A stretch of DNA of 64,000 bases, from positions 9,280,498 through 9,344,497 of the forward strand of contig CM072512.1 of the NCBI GenBank assembly GCA_036898135.1, given 5' to 3'. The position numbers and the translations under genes were made by a program. This document shows positions 1 to 9,248 of this stretch, in pieces; within the stretch, counting starts at the first letter, position 1; the number at the start of each line of letters is the position of its first letter. Below the pieces are notes generated by a model. The model saw only the letters and a list, made by a program, of their open reading frames with translations, searched no databases and was not told where the DNA came from. The stretch is from Oncomelania hupensis (Eukaryota; Mollusca; Gastropoda; Littorinimorpha; Pomatiopsidae).

Positions 1-112
1 ATCAGTGGCGAGTCCTCTTTCAGCGAAGTTGTAGTCTTGATTTTGTGGTCCTGATTCGGCTCTTTGCAGTCCGCTGGACCCTGTAAGCAATAAATCACTA
101 AATAACCAACAC
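1..112 (+). repeat. 3' part of retroposon family (AACTAA-tail subfamily), cut by window edge
   Basis: The sequence matches the 3' part of the dispersed retroposon seen elsewhere (for example 8041-8200 and 32640-32822). Shared marks are the GTCCGCTGGACC block, the TTCGGCTCTTTGCAG block and an AATAAATCACTAA-like tail. The 5' part lies outside the window. Confidence 0.7.
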
Positions 113-232
113 ACACAAACACACAGCCGAGGGTACACAGTATTATGATGACTTTCTTGAAACGCCACGTACGTTGTGCTGACAATGGGTCATATTTCGT
201 CCCCCTTTTAAAGTACTTTTAAGTGTTCGAAC

Positions 233-257
233 ACTAACCCTAATCCTAACCCTAACG
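233..257. repeat. Short interstitial telomere-like (CCCTAA) run
   Basis: Four imperfect CCCTAA/CCTAAC units lie in tandem. The motif equals the common metazoan telomere repeat on the complementary strand. The run is too short to be a telomere and is probably a chance or repair-derived interstitial site. Confidence 0.5.
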
Positions 258-601
258 GATCATTGTTCTGACGTCAAAACAAGTAGGTCTGTCAAAACAA
301 GTTATGTAGATGTTCACTGGTTTGTCCAGATAACACCGTGTAAGTGTGCCCACATATACATACATGTACACGCACACACACACTCACAAACTTACTAAAG
401 CTACATAATGAGGACAATGACAGCTACCTCGGGTTTCTACTCTCATGACCCTATAAACATTGAATATCTAATCTAATCTTCTAATCCGAAGGAAGACAGT
501 TGGATTGTAATCTAACGTCTTTTAGTATGTTAGGCAGGTTTCAGAGGAATGTGATAGCTTTCCTTTGTTTCTAACGGTTTTCTCTGCTGTTTGTTTTCCA
601 G

Positions 602-704
602 TCCTGTACGCAGGGGAAGTCAAGAAAGCAGGCATAGCAGCGGGTGTCGTCGTCTTAGTCATCATTCTCACCATTATCATCGTTTACTTCGCCGTCAAAA
701 GGAA
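602..704 (+). CDS. Transmembrane exon of a single-pass membrane protein gene (gene partial at its 5' side)
   Basis: An acceptor (TTTTCCAG) precedes 602 and a donor (GTTAGT) follows 704. The exon enters in phase 1 and leaves in phase 2. It encodes a short polar stretch, VKKAG, then about 23 hydrophobic residues rich in Val and Ile, then AVKRK, which reads as a transmembrane helix followed by a stop-transfer signal. It joins in frame to 1352-1442 and then 2154-2216, giving a short basic cytoplasmic tail. Upstream exons with the extracellular part lie before the window. Ligand precursors of the EGF family (amphiregulin, HB-EGF, Spitz) have this layout, and an EGF-family gene starts at the other end of the window in the same orientation, so an EGF-ligand identity is a reasonable inference. 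Nothing in these exons proves it, and any type I membrane protein would fit. Confidence 0.75.
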
Positions 705-1008
705 GTTAGTATGATTTAATGTTTGTATATAATGTTTGTTTTTATCATCAAACTCTGGATTTCCCGTTCGGCCTCGGATGAATGGGATTTTTCACAAGCT
801 TTGTTTTTTTCCTAACGATGACTGAAATTCCACTTCATCCTAGGACGTTATAGGAATGTCAATGAGCGCTAGTACGATTCCCAATTCCACTACATTCCCA
901 TTTGCAAATAGTACTGATATTGCTGAAATATTGATGGTGAAGACGAAAAAAACTAAATGTTTCTAGATTTAGTTTGGGTTTACTGTAGATAGGTTTATTG
1001 TCCTCATA

Positions 1009-1009
1009 A

Positions 1010-1103
<94 letters not shown>

Positions 1104-1104
1104 C
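1009..1104. repeat. (AAT)n microsatellite in intron
   Basis: About 32 trinucleotide units with one ACT interruption near the right end. It lies in the intron between the transmembrane exon and the cytoplasmic exon. Confidence 0.95.
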
Positions 1105-1351
1105 ATAAGATAACAATTTTATTCGACAAGGGTAACAGAGTAAGCATTGGGTGTGCTTTTTAACGTCTTGCCCTTGCAAAAACAATTTGTAACAATAACA
1201 AAAAGAACTGTATAACAATAACATTAACATCATAATGTAACAATGTTATCATTGTAGAATTCCATCTAAGTAACTATTGATGACGAAGGCCTAGGCTACA
1301 TGTACATCTACCCCTGTAGCATACTACTAATGCCTACGCCTGTGTTTTCAG

Positions 1352-1442
1352 CAGAAAACGAAAGAAACGGGAGCAGGAAAGACGCAGGAATCACGATGCT
1401 CAGTTGAATGGCAACGCTGCCCAGCCTCTAATGAAGGAGCCG
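1352..1442 (+). CDS. Cytoplasmic juxtamembrane exon of the same gene
   Basis: The acceptor is TTTTCAG before 1352 and the donor is GTAAGA after 1442. The exon completes the split codon from the previous exon and ends in phase 0. It encodes a strongly basic stretch (RKRKKREQERRR) followed by a polar tail with NGNAAQPLMKEP. A second AG three bases downstream (CAGCAG) makes a NAGNAG tandem acceptor, which would change only one or two residues. The cluster of basic residues directly after a membrane helix is a normal stop-transfer arrangement. Confidence 0.75.
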
Positions 1443-1500
1443 GTAAGAGTTGCTGATATTTTTGAGTCATGCTCACTCCCCCCCCCTACCCCCCCCAGAG

Positions 1501-1697
1501 GGGCCGGGTAGCTCAGTTGGTAAGAGCGTCTTGCTAGTAACCGAAAGGTCGCTGGTTCGAATCCCGGATTGGTCAACGTGTGATCATATTATTTTCCCCT
1601 TTACCAACAACTGGCCCGCTGGTGTCAGTATAAATCGGTCCAGTAGTCACCTATATGCGAAAGTGTCGTGTGACTATAATCTACAAACAACAACAAC
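1501..1697 (+). mobile_element. tRNA-derived SINE, family 1
   Basis: The head looks like a tRNA with box A TAGCTCAGTTGG (1509-1520) and a perfect box B GGTTCGAATCC (1554-1564). A 120-bp unrelated body follows and ends in an ACAAACAACAACAAC tail. The anticodon-arm region contains CTAGTAA, as in tRNA-Thr(AGT), but the stem pairs poorly, so this is not a working tRNA. A second copy on the other strand lies at 63679-63885. This copy sits in the intron before the last coding exon. Confidence 0.85.
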
Positions 1698-1732
1698 TCC
1701 CCCCCCAACCCCTCCCCCCCCACACAGATATT

Positions 1733-1744
1733 TTCTCTCACTCT

Positions 1745-1781
<37 letters not shown>
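1733..1781. repeat. (CT)n microsatellite
   Basis: A pure CT run lies in the intron just after the SINE tail, flanked by poly-C stretches. Confidence 0.95.
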
Positions 1782-1782
<1 letters not shown>

Positions 1783-1975
1783 CACCCCCACCCCCACTGT
1801 AAGGACCACAATGCATGTTGTGTTATGCAAATGTAGTACTTTATACCAACGTTATAAGCAATTTTCAATAGGGAATTATTGTTCAACCAGCTTGTAGTTT
1901 AGGAAAGAAGGTTTCCTACTTTACGTAATGAACACCAACTGAGACAGTATAAGACGATTATTCAAGTCCATTTGC

Positions 1976-2153
1976 TGATCATTGTTGTTTCGTGTAAACT
2001 AAGCCATTGTCACGCTGTTGATGAAGGTTGTGTGTTGAATGTCTTTATCAGGCAATTATACATGTAGTCCATTCATTGATCATTGTTGTTTCGTGTAAAC
2101 CATCATACCAACACGCTTGTGATTGAAGATTGTCTGTTGAATGTCTTTAACAG
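1976..2153 (+). repeat. Tandem duplication of the intron 3' end including the splice acceptor
   Basis: Positions 1976-2051 and 2077-2153 are diverged copies of the same 76-77-bp sequence. Both begin TGATCATTGTTGTTTCGTG and both end in a TGTCTTTA(T/A)CAG acceptor. The second acceptor serves the last coding exon at 2154. The first, at 2051, looks equally usable. Splicing there would read in frame 0 into a different 24-residue C-terminus ending at a TGA. Confidence 0.75.
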
Positions 2154-2216
2154 ATGGTGGACGCCGAGAGAATCGCTCTGAACGGGCTGGAGAAGACTCC
2201 AGAGACGAACGTATGA
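2154..2216 (+). CDS. Last coding exon of the membrane protein gene
   Basis: The acceptor TTTAACAG precedes 2154. The exon is phase 0 and encodes MVDAERIALNGLEKTPETNV followed by TGA at 2214-2216. It fits the phase-0 end of the exon at 1352-1442. The stop is followed by CAGCAG and the same frame then stays open for another 166 codons (see 2217-2717). An unspliced start from the internal ATG is possible but has no support. Confidence 0.7.
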   Translation: MVDAERIALNGLEKTPETNV

Positions 2217-2717
2217 CAGCAGGGCCCTAGCAGTGTGGTCACAGTGCGATTCACCGGATGCCTCGACAACTTCCAACAGTCGGACAACGCAGAGATGTCC
2301 GACGACCATTGCATGTCCGACCGTCGTGACAGGTTGTCCGACGTCCGGGGAATGTCCGACATTAGTGATATACTGTGCGACAACCATGGAATGTCTGACA
2401 CATGTGCAGAATCCCACAGGCCCGATAGGTCTGGATGGTCGGACAAGCATGGACTGCCAGATACGCTCAGGTCGTCGGACAAATTACAACAGTCGGACGA
2501 GTTCCGCGTGTCGGACATCTTGAGTCAGGCGGACAACTTGATACAGACGGATGACGTAGTGAACCATGAGTTGGATATCTGGAAGCAGTCGGACAAGTCT
2601 GGACATTCGGACAGCACTTGCTGGCATCCGCAGGTCAGTTTCCAATGTCCAGCACCTGCTGCGGTGTCAGGTTCTGGTGAAAAGCATTTCGTGGAAGCCA
2701 AGGAGACGTCAGTTTGA
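2217..2717 (+). other. In-frame open extension after the stop with periodic Ser-Asp repeat (3' UTR or alternative C-terminus)
   Basis: Directly after the TGA at 2214 the same frame is open for 166 codons up to TGA 2715-2717. It codes for a degenerate repeat in which Ser-Asp recurs about 13 times, mostly every 6 or 7 residues (QQSDNAEMSDD, MSDRRDRLSD, QQSDEFRVSD). At DNA level this is TCGGAC/TCCGAC/TCTGAC at spacings of 18 or 21 bases, always a multiple of three. It could be a degenerate minisatellite in the 3' UTR, an ancient coding C-terminus cut off by a new stop, or a readthrough or alternative-splice extension. No separate start codon is evident. Confidence 0.5.
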
Positions 2718-3545
2718 TGTCATCAACGTAATTAGTACATCAGGATTTGTGTTGCACATGTCATAAGAGCAAGGTGCGTCAAAATCACTATGGCGTCAGT
2801 CCGAGAAAAGTTTGAAACGTATTTTGACGTCATTACTACGTCATGATTTGTCACATTGATCACGATGAAGCCAAGTAAGCGCTGTTTAAAGTATCAGCGT
2901 TTGTTTTGCGTCATAGTCATTCCGTCATGCCTTTCGGCTTCTTGTTTTTACTGGGATATTTGGAGGAAAGGAAAGAAAGTTGTTTTGTGAAGTCAGTGGC
3001 TACGCAATGCTGTCAGTGAGTCTGACATCATAGCACCGTTACTACGTCACGACGCTGATTTTGTTTTTAATTGCGTGTGAGATCAACATTTGCAAACGGT
3101 GGAATTCAAAATAGCACTTCGTGAAGTTTGAAAACTTGAAGCACAAGAGTTAACTTCAAAAGAATGGCGCCACAACAAGACGTGTAAATGTTTAATTAAC
3201 GTCAGAAATTATACCTAATGGAGCCCGGTTGTGGTTTGAGAATGACGTTACGTCAACGTGATATGGTAATGATGTCACTACACAATGTCACCAAGTCTCT
3301 GAGACTTTGACGTAAATAAATTATGCAAACTCTGTGAGGTATCTTGATACTGCATTGCAAAATTAAAAGTGTGACGCCATTACTATAATACCTACATCAG
3401 TGCTCGTGGTGTTGGAAAGTGTTTATCGTGATCATTTTAAAGCCTTTCAAAGTTTCAGTCTGTGTGACGTGATTAACATGTTTGTCACAAGCAAACCATT
3501 TGCACTGCTATGACGTCAAATCAAAGATGACGTCATAGTAAAAGT
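2702..3545. promoter_or_regulatory. Dense cluster of CRE-like TGACG/CGTCA sites
   Basis: About 18 CRE half sites (TGACG or CGTCA) lie within roughly 850 bp, against fewer than 2 expected by chance. They include full palindromic TGACGTCA at about 2823, 3510 and 3527. In animals such sites bind CREB/ATF bZIP factors. The cluster lies directly downstream of the membrane protein gene and no gene is visible in it. It may be an enhancer or the remains of a repeat containing the motif. Confidence 0.45.
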
Positions 3546-4023
3546 GAAGATTATAATGAATTCCAATCTAACCATGATTTGAAAAAGACAAGTCTGACCC
3601 AAACTGCTTAACGGGCTGCAACAATAAATAAATCATAACACGTTTGCAATTTTTAGTGGCTTTCAGTTTGCCATTACAGAAAGACCTAATCATGATGAAT
3701 CTATCCCTTTTCGACACTGTGTCAGTGTCTATTTTTTAGCATCCCAAGGTCACCCACGAAGCTTTGTGTTAACATTTTCAATGTCGGACTGACTAGAAGT
3801 GTTGAATTCACTATGTATAATCATAAACTTTCTTCATCATAGTTTTATGCTAATTAACAATTTAATACATTTATATTGTCATGGTGAATAATTAATTATT
3901 TCTAATTCTAATTGAGACGCGTTTTTTGGTATGTTGTTGTGCACACAATTTGTTTATCAGTTAAGTATAATGTTTTTTTCCAGACGTATTTTGAAGCAGT
4001 TAAATTCATTTATTATAATAAAC

Positions 4024-4089
<66 letters not shown>

Positions 4090-4093
4090 GTTA

Positions 4094-4173
<80 letters not shown>
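4024..4173. repeat. (ATT)n microsatellite
   Basis: About 50 TTA/ATT units with two GTT interruptions near 4088-4098. Confidence 0.97.
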
Positions 4174-4636
4174 TTTAAAATCCAAGGCGGTTACAAGTAT
4201 AATAATATTTCAACATGCATTAATTTAGCTCATTGGAGTGTTACTGTAAGAAATACCAATACTAATTCATATTTTGTGTACTTAGAGTTCCTTAAGTCAC
4301 AGAACGCAGATATAAAGAATTAATATAAATTGGTGCTAAACTTAAACTGTCTGCTGCTTTCTAAGGCTTCATAGAACATACAAGGTAATCATGGAGATTT
4401 TTTATATAAATTCGATTTCTTTAATAATTGCAAAATCAGACTGCATACACTGATTGTTCTTTTAAACACCTCATGTTTCTTTTTCTATGTAAACACAAAG
4501 CTTTGGAAGTTTTTTTTTGAACGAATGTGTTTTTAAAATCCCTTACACATTTCTTCTTTTTCTTCTTCTTTTTTTCATTAAAAATTGTAAATTTTTTATT
4601 TTATTTCTCCTAGTTCTTTGTGTTTGTTTTTTCAAT

Positions 4637-4694
4637 CTCTTCTTCTTCTTCTTCTTCTTCTTCTTCTTCTTCTTCTTCTTCTTCTTCTTCTTCT
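4637..4694. repeat. (CTT)n microsatellite
   Basis: About 19 CTT units. Confidence 0.97.
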
Positions 4695-5473
4695 CAGATT
4701 ACAAACCTCATCCCTCTTGTTTGCTTCAGAGTGGTAGATAATGTTCTGAGTATTTTATATCCAAAACACGAGAATTTTAAATTGTGTTTTGTCTGCAATA
4801 TTACTTTCTGTTGAGCTATGTGTTCCAAGTGTACTTCAGTCTGTATCAAGATCATATTTGATACTTAATTTTGAGGCGAATTTATTCTGCATTCCTCCCT
4901 GGCAAGGACATCAAATCAGTCGCTATGTAAGTTAGAGGTTAATAACATTGATTAAAAACGAATGAGGAAACACATTACATGATCTCCTATATTCAGATAA
5001 ACTTTTGGTTCTTTTGTTACATTTGGCTTCTGTAAGCGAAATGCACAGAACATTCTAAATAAGGTGATTAATATGCGATTCTTTTCTGAGGGTGGATTTA
5101 TCTATGTGATACTATTATTACGGGATCTGATCTTTTGAAGTTCTTCTATATGAAGAGTCAAAGAAGAATGTCGAAAGAAAAATTCATGACAAGAATATCA
5201 GCGATTTATTATAATAATGCTGATTGTGGTGTTTTTTGCGTTTGTTGGATCATTGTGATTTGGTGGTATATATATCAAAAATGTTCCCCTTGTGATTTGA
5301 TTAATACAGGGAGGGCAAACAAAATGTTACCACTTTTTAATCATATAAATATATCAGGTGATTCTTTTATATGATGACGTTTTCGAAAATTTTCTTCACA
5401 GAAATGTCACAGAAGCATCAAATTATCATTTGATATCAAGGTTTCCCACTTTGTCACTCGTTCTGTACACAGT

Positions 5474-5740
5474 TTAATAACTGATATGCTCAATATAAGC
5501 CCCTCTTCTCTGGAGTACAGTTGAAACACGCACATTGACTTTTGTGATGACATTGCCACACATCCCAAGTGGAATTCTCGGAATTTCCGGATGGATGTTG
5601 GTCTTCAGGGCCTCAGTGGTCTGCGGGTTGTTGTAGTACACTCTCTTCTTCAGGTGGCCCCAAAGGAAGTAGTCTGCAAGGGAAAAGATCAGGGGAGCGG
5701 GCAGGCCATGGGTTGTCTGTGCGCTGTGAAATAAGCCTAT
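5474..5740 (-). pseudogene. Remnant of a Tc1/mariner-type (IS630-related) transposase, C-terminal part
   Basis: The - strand frame contains DYFLWGHLKKRVYYNNPQT followed by an ALK-NI--EI-RIP spacing pattern and ends RRGAYIEHI. This is the usual C-terminal block of mariner-like DD34D/E transposases (PLDYFLWG-LK--VY ... G-H-E). The upstream catalytic part is missing or unrecognisable and no inverted terminal repeats were found, so it is a dead fragment. The element would have acted as a cut-and-paste transposase in the nucleus. Confidence 0.65.
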
Positions 5741-5889
5741 CGCCAAGAAAGTACTGTTTGAGGAAATCCAGTGAAAGATTTGAAAAATGTCGAGTTGCAC
5801 CATACCGGTGGTAAATGACAGCTTTCCTGTCGAAAAATAAAAACAGAAATCTTTGTTAAAATGAAAATGGCAAGTATTCAACACGTGGT

Positions 5890-7268
5890 AACATTTTATT
5901 GGTCCACCCTATACTATAATGAGAAACAAGTATGTACATAAAACAAAAGAATGTTAATTTAGTCAAAAACAAAACAACAGCCTTCAAATTTTGGGGCTAA
6001 GCTCTTCGTCTTGCAGACAAAACACAAAATTAGCATTCTTTTGAGGTTGTCTCTCATTGTAAAATTTGAATGCTAGCAGGTTTGTTTTATTCCATTTTCC
6101 AATTGATTAATACATTTTGACACGTGGTCAGCAAATGACCACTAAACTCCATTAGCGTTTTCGTTCTTAAAGTTTGCTTATTTTACCTCCCCTCCCAAAA
6201 ATATTGACAGAAAAATCATCGCTGCGCAATTCTTGAAGGGGATTATTGGGTGTTCTTTGGTATAATTTATGCCTCAATATGTCATACACAACGTGGAGTG
6301 ATGTGCTTGTGGCACAGACGTGAGTACCGTTCACTGTGTCAGTGCTGGTTGTTGTTTGCAGATGTACCCCGAACAGGTTTATAAAAAGTATGGAGACTGC
6401 ATGCAGTGTATTACTTAAAATTCAAGACCTGATATTTGTATTAAGGGATTGAGGTTAATTAATATGTTTAGAACTATTAGACGCTTTGTTTTAGTACATT
6501 AATAAATATTTAAACATAAGGACTTTATTTGGTAGGGCAGTTGGGGTGAATTTCATTTTCACTATTCGGAGTTTTCTTCCCACAATGCCTCTGCATTGCA
6601 ATTTTGTATTAATAGGTTTATTCCTTACATAGGCGTAGTCCTTGCTTAGAGTTACCCCCCTTGATTTATAGAACAAACTTGGCCACTTGGTTATATTCTG
6701 CCCTGTGCAAAAGGTGCAGACAGGAAAAGCCTTGTGCATGGGGAACGTGCAAAACTGACTCCAGATATCCTGAGAGAAGTCCAGTGATAAAGTTTATCCC
6801 ATTTGTCAAGCCTGGAAAGTTTAATTATCCTCTAGAGTCTAGGTTGATGCATGAAGTGGATCAAGACATGCGGACAACCGGGTAAAAAGCTGAGCGTTAC
6901 AATGTTTTTTCTTTTAAAATTTTGTTGAGGGGTAACTGAGCGTAAAATTCATCAAATGCTGGACATACATTTGCAGCAAGGTCGGTATTAATCCTTAGCG
7001 AGGTATTTATGGAACCATAAAAGTAGAGGGAAGTGATACTTCTTGTGTTTTAAAACATTTTTTTAAAGCATTTGGTTTGTATTCGATTGTTTCTTGATGC
7101 ACACTCTCTATTAACAGTAACATAGCTCACTTCAAGTTATTCTTTCAGTTGTGAGATTATTTTGGGTTTTATCCAACCCGATTAATTTTATTTAATCGAA
7201 ATAAATTCTGAATAAACTTAGTACACAATTCAGTTCTGAATTATGACCGTGCTAATCGGCTGTGGAAA
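5890..7268. other. Intergenic sequence, nothing recognised
   Basis: AT-rich sequence without convincing exons or mobile-element domains. A 74-codon frame at 6661-6885 (+) with several Cys has no match I recognise and no splice or start support. Confidence 0.5.
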
Positions 7269-7299
7269 CGCGGGATAGGGTAGTTGGTAGAGAGGTGAG

Positions 7300-7871
7300 G
7301 ACCCCCGTTGGGGTGCCGGGGGTTTCAGTATAAATAGTATCCCCACTTTCTGGAAATTTAGTGCTTTAAATTCCCACGGTCGCTGTCTTTCTCATTCGTT
7401 CTTTCTCATTCCTGCTATGTTCTATCAATCTGCTATACTATCTTCTTCTTCGCTAGACCAGTCAACTACCTTTTTTCTTGAAAACTCTTCCGGGACAAGG
7501 CTCCTTATTTGTGTGTGAGATCTGTTGGATCAGCTTGGGAATATTGGACACTTTCTGCCAGGTGGTCACTAGGGCTTCCTATGATGTTATTATTTAGCAA
7601 TGTAGGCATTTTATATGTATGTGTTTTGTTCATAATTTATAATGTTTGTATTCTATTTTGTTTTTGTAAAGGGGGGTTCGATAAATTAGAGTACAGCCTC
7701 AGCGTCCCCTGCGTGAGTTGTCTTTATTGTAAAGTGACTGGCTGGTGGAGAGCCTTCAGTGTTACCACTAGGGTTGTTTCGGCAGATCCTTTATGCGGAT
7801 TGGGGGTTGTCCGGTCCTGATTTCGCTCGGAAGAGTCCGCTGGACCTAAAGCAATAATCATGTAATGTAAT
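7300..7871 (+). mobile_element. Non-tRNA retroposon, short form (572 bp), complete
   Basis: The ends are fixed by a 13-bp target-site duplication, GTAGAGAGGTGAG, at 7287-7299 and 7872-7884. The element begins GACCCCCGTTGGGGTGCC, in which CCCC-GTT-GGGG can pair as a stem, and ends in a TAATG repeat tail. Target duplications and a simple tail mean it moved through an RNA copy. No box A/B pair, reverse transcriptase or other known domain is visible, so it depends on another element. A 101-codon frame (about 7515-7820) is shared with other copies. The family has further copies at 13811, 24759, 32193, 38431 and 42828. Confidence 0.85.
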
Positions 7872-8040
7872 GTAGAGAGGTGAGCACGTGTTACAAAGGT
7901 TGCGGGTTCGATTCCCGGTGGCCCGGACATACACATTGGCTGTGAACACTGGCCATCTTACTGGCGCTATTAATGCGATGGTTGTCTCAGTTGATACTTT
8001 TCTCTACTCCCCGATCCCCGGTCGCCTAGGATTGTGCTCG

Positions 8041-8200
8041 AGCGCCTTCAGTGTTACCACTAGGGTTGTTTCAGCAGATCTTTTATGCGGATCAGGGGTG
8101 AGTCTTCTTTCAGCCAAGTTGTAGTCTTGATTAATTTTTATGGTCCTGATTCGGCTCTTTGCAGTCCGTTGGACCCTGTAAGCGATGAATAACTAAGTAA
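8041..8200 (+). mobile_element. 5'-truncated retroposon copy (AACTAA-tail subfamily)
   Basis: Only the last 160 bp of the retroposon are present, ending in GATGAATAACTAAGTAA. It is flanked by a 15-bp direct repeat CTAGGATT(G/A)TGCTCG at 8026-8040 and 8201-8215 with one mismatch. Truncation at the 5' end with a target duplication is typical of target-primed reverse transcription. Confidence 0.75.
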
Positions 8201-8355
8201 CTAGGATTATGCTCGGTCGTCTGGGCGTCAGACTTTGCGCCCTAGCCAGCAAGCGGGCGCCTCGGGCGGCTTGAGTTAGATCCTGTATTGGCCAACGCCT
8301 TGAGCAGCTCTTGAGCTGGAAAAGCGCTACATAGAATTATTTAAAAAATAATAAT

Positions 8356-9240
8356 ACCGAAATACATCGGAACCCCACAAAACGATCGCCAGTAACTTGT
8401 AAGCATATATTGCAAGTTAGTTTATGGATAAAACCATTTGATTATTTATTTTGAAAGTTAGTTCATGGATAACAGCATTTGATTAACCTATTTTATTGTT
8501 TGAATGTCAATCCGAGACGATTCTCGCCGGGGGCAGATGGATTTGCCTCAAAGAGGGTTCCGGAGAGGATTATGCAATTTCGTACGTTGACGTACAGCCT
8601 ATGCATTCGCTCACCAGTTCAAACTGCTTGCTCTCACAGACAAGGGAAGTAACTCGCTTTTTTATGGTTTAAGCCATTTAACAACAATACCTATTACCAC
8701 ATTCCCTTTATGGACATCGCTGCCGTGATTTGACAAAACCGAGTAAGTCCACCTAAGGTCGAAAATGAGTTTTTTGCGCCATCAAACTTGCAAGAGAATG
8801 ACGCATCTTACCTGTAAAAATCAAATCCGAACTATGTTTAGATTTGGAGATATCATAGAGTAAGTCCTTGTTAAAAAAATTTTAAGTGGGGGAATAAACT
8901 GATAAAACCAAGCAAGTCCCCTGCGATTTTGTTTCGGCGATCCTCTGGCTGATGCTCGAGTTGGCATGATGACGTCATTTTCTACAATAACCTGACAAAG
9001 AAAAGTAAGTCCTCCCGACCAATGAGAAAGCGCCTTAAGATGAAGTGGACCAGTGAGAATCCATGTTATTGCTGCTGTGCAATATTATTTTCCTGTGAAA
9101 ATGATGACGAAATTTCGGTCAGCAAAGGACGTATTCGGCTTTTTGAAAAAGAGTTTTCTTCATGTACTTTCCTGCCCACCATGAAGGGTCCTGTAGATCT
9201 TCCGCCTACGCGGCAACTTTCACGAGGTGTGGAAATAAAC
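8356..9240. other. Intergenic sequence containing TGACAAAACC-type repeat units
   Basis: No gene is visible. Three diverged copies of the motif TGACAAAACCAAGCAAGTCC occur at about 8732, 8899 and 8990. The same motif, arranged as hairpins, continues beyond the RTE insertion at 12945-13345. Confidence 0.5.
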
Positions 9241-9248
9241 AAACAAAC

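Larger units (their letters stand above)
3546..5470. other. AT-rich intergenic sequence with two large microsatellites
   Basis: No coding signal, RNA gene or recognisable mobile element is visible here. The long open frames are poly-Tyr, poly-Ile, poly-Phe or poly-Ser translations of the microsatellites at 4024 and 4637. Confidence 0.7.
7269..8355 (+). mobile_element. tRNA-derived SINE split by two nested retroposons
   Basis: The SINE head (GGGATAGGGTAGTTGGTAGAG, box A-like) lies at 7269-7299 and continues at 7872 with box B GGTTCGATTCC near 7908. Its own sequence then runs to 8040, is interrupted a second time, and resumes at 8216 to end in AAAAGCGCTACATAGAATTATT plus an AAT-rich tail. Removing the two insertions (7300-7871 and 8041-8200), each flanked by a target-site duplication, restores one continuous SINE of about 340 bp. 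Confidence 0.75.

Noticed and set aside
233..257. Telomere end
   Set aside because: Only about four imperfect CCCTAA units inside ordinary sequence.
1501..1573. A tRNA-Thr-like gene
   Set aside because: Internal promoter boxes are good but the anticodon and acceptor stems do not pair, and the same sequence with the same body and tail occurs at 63679-63885 with a target duplication, so it is a SINE head.
3912..4323. Long frames of poly-Tyr or poly-Ile
   Set aside because: They are translations of the (ATT)n microsatellite, as are those at 859-1233, 43534-43977 and 48535-48822.
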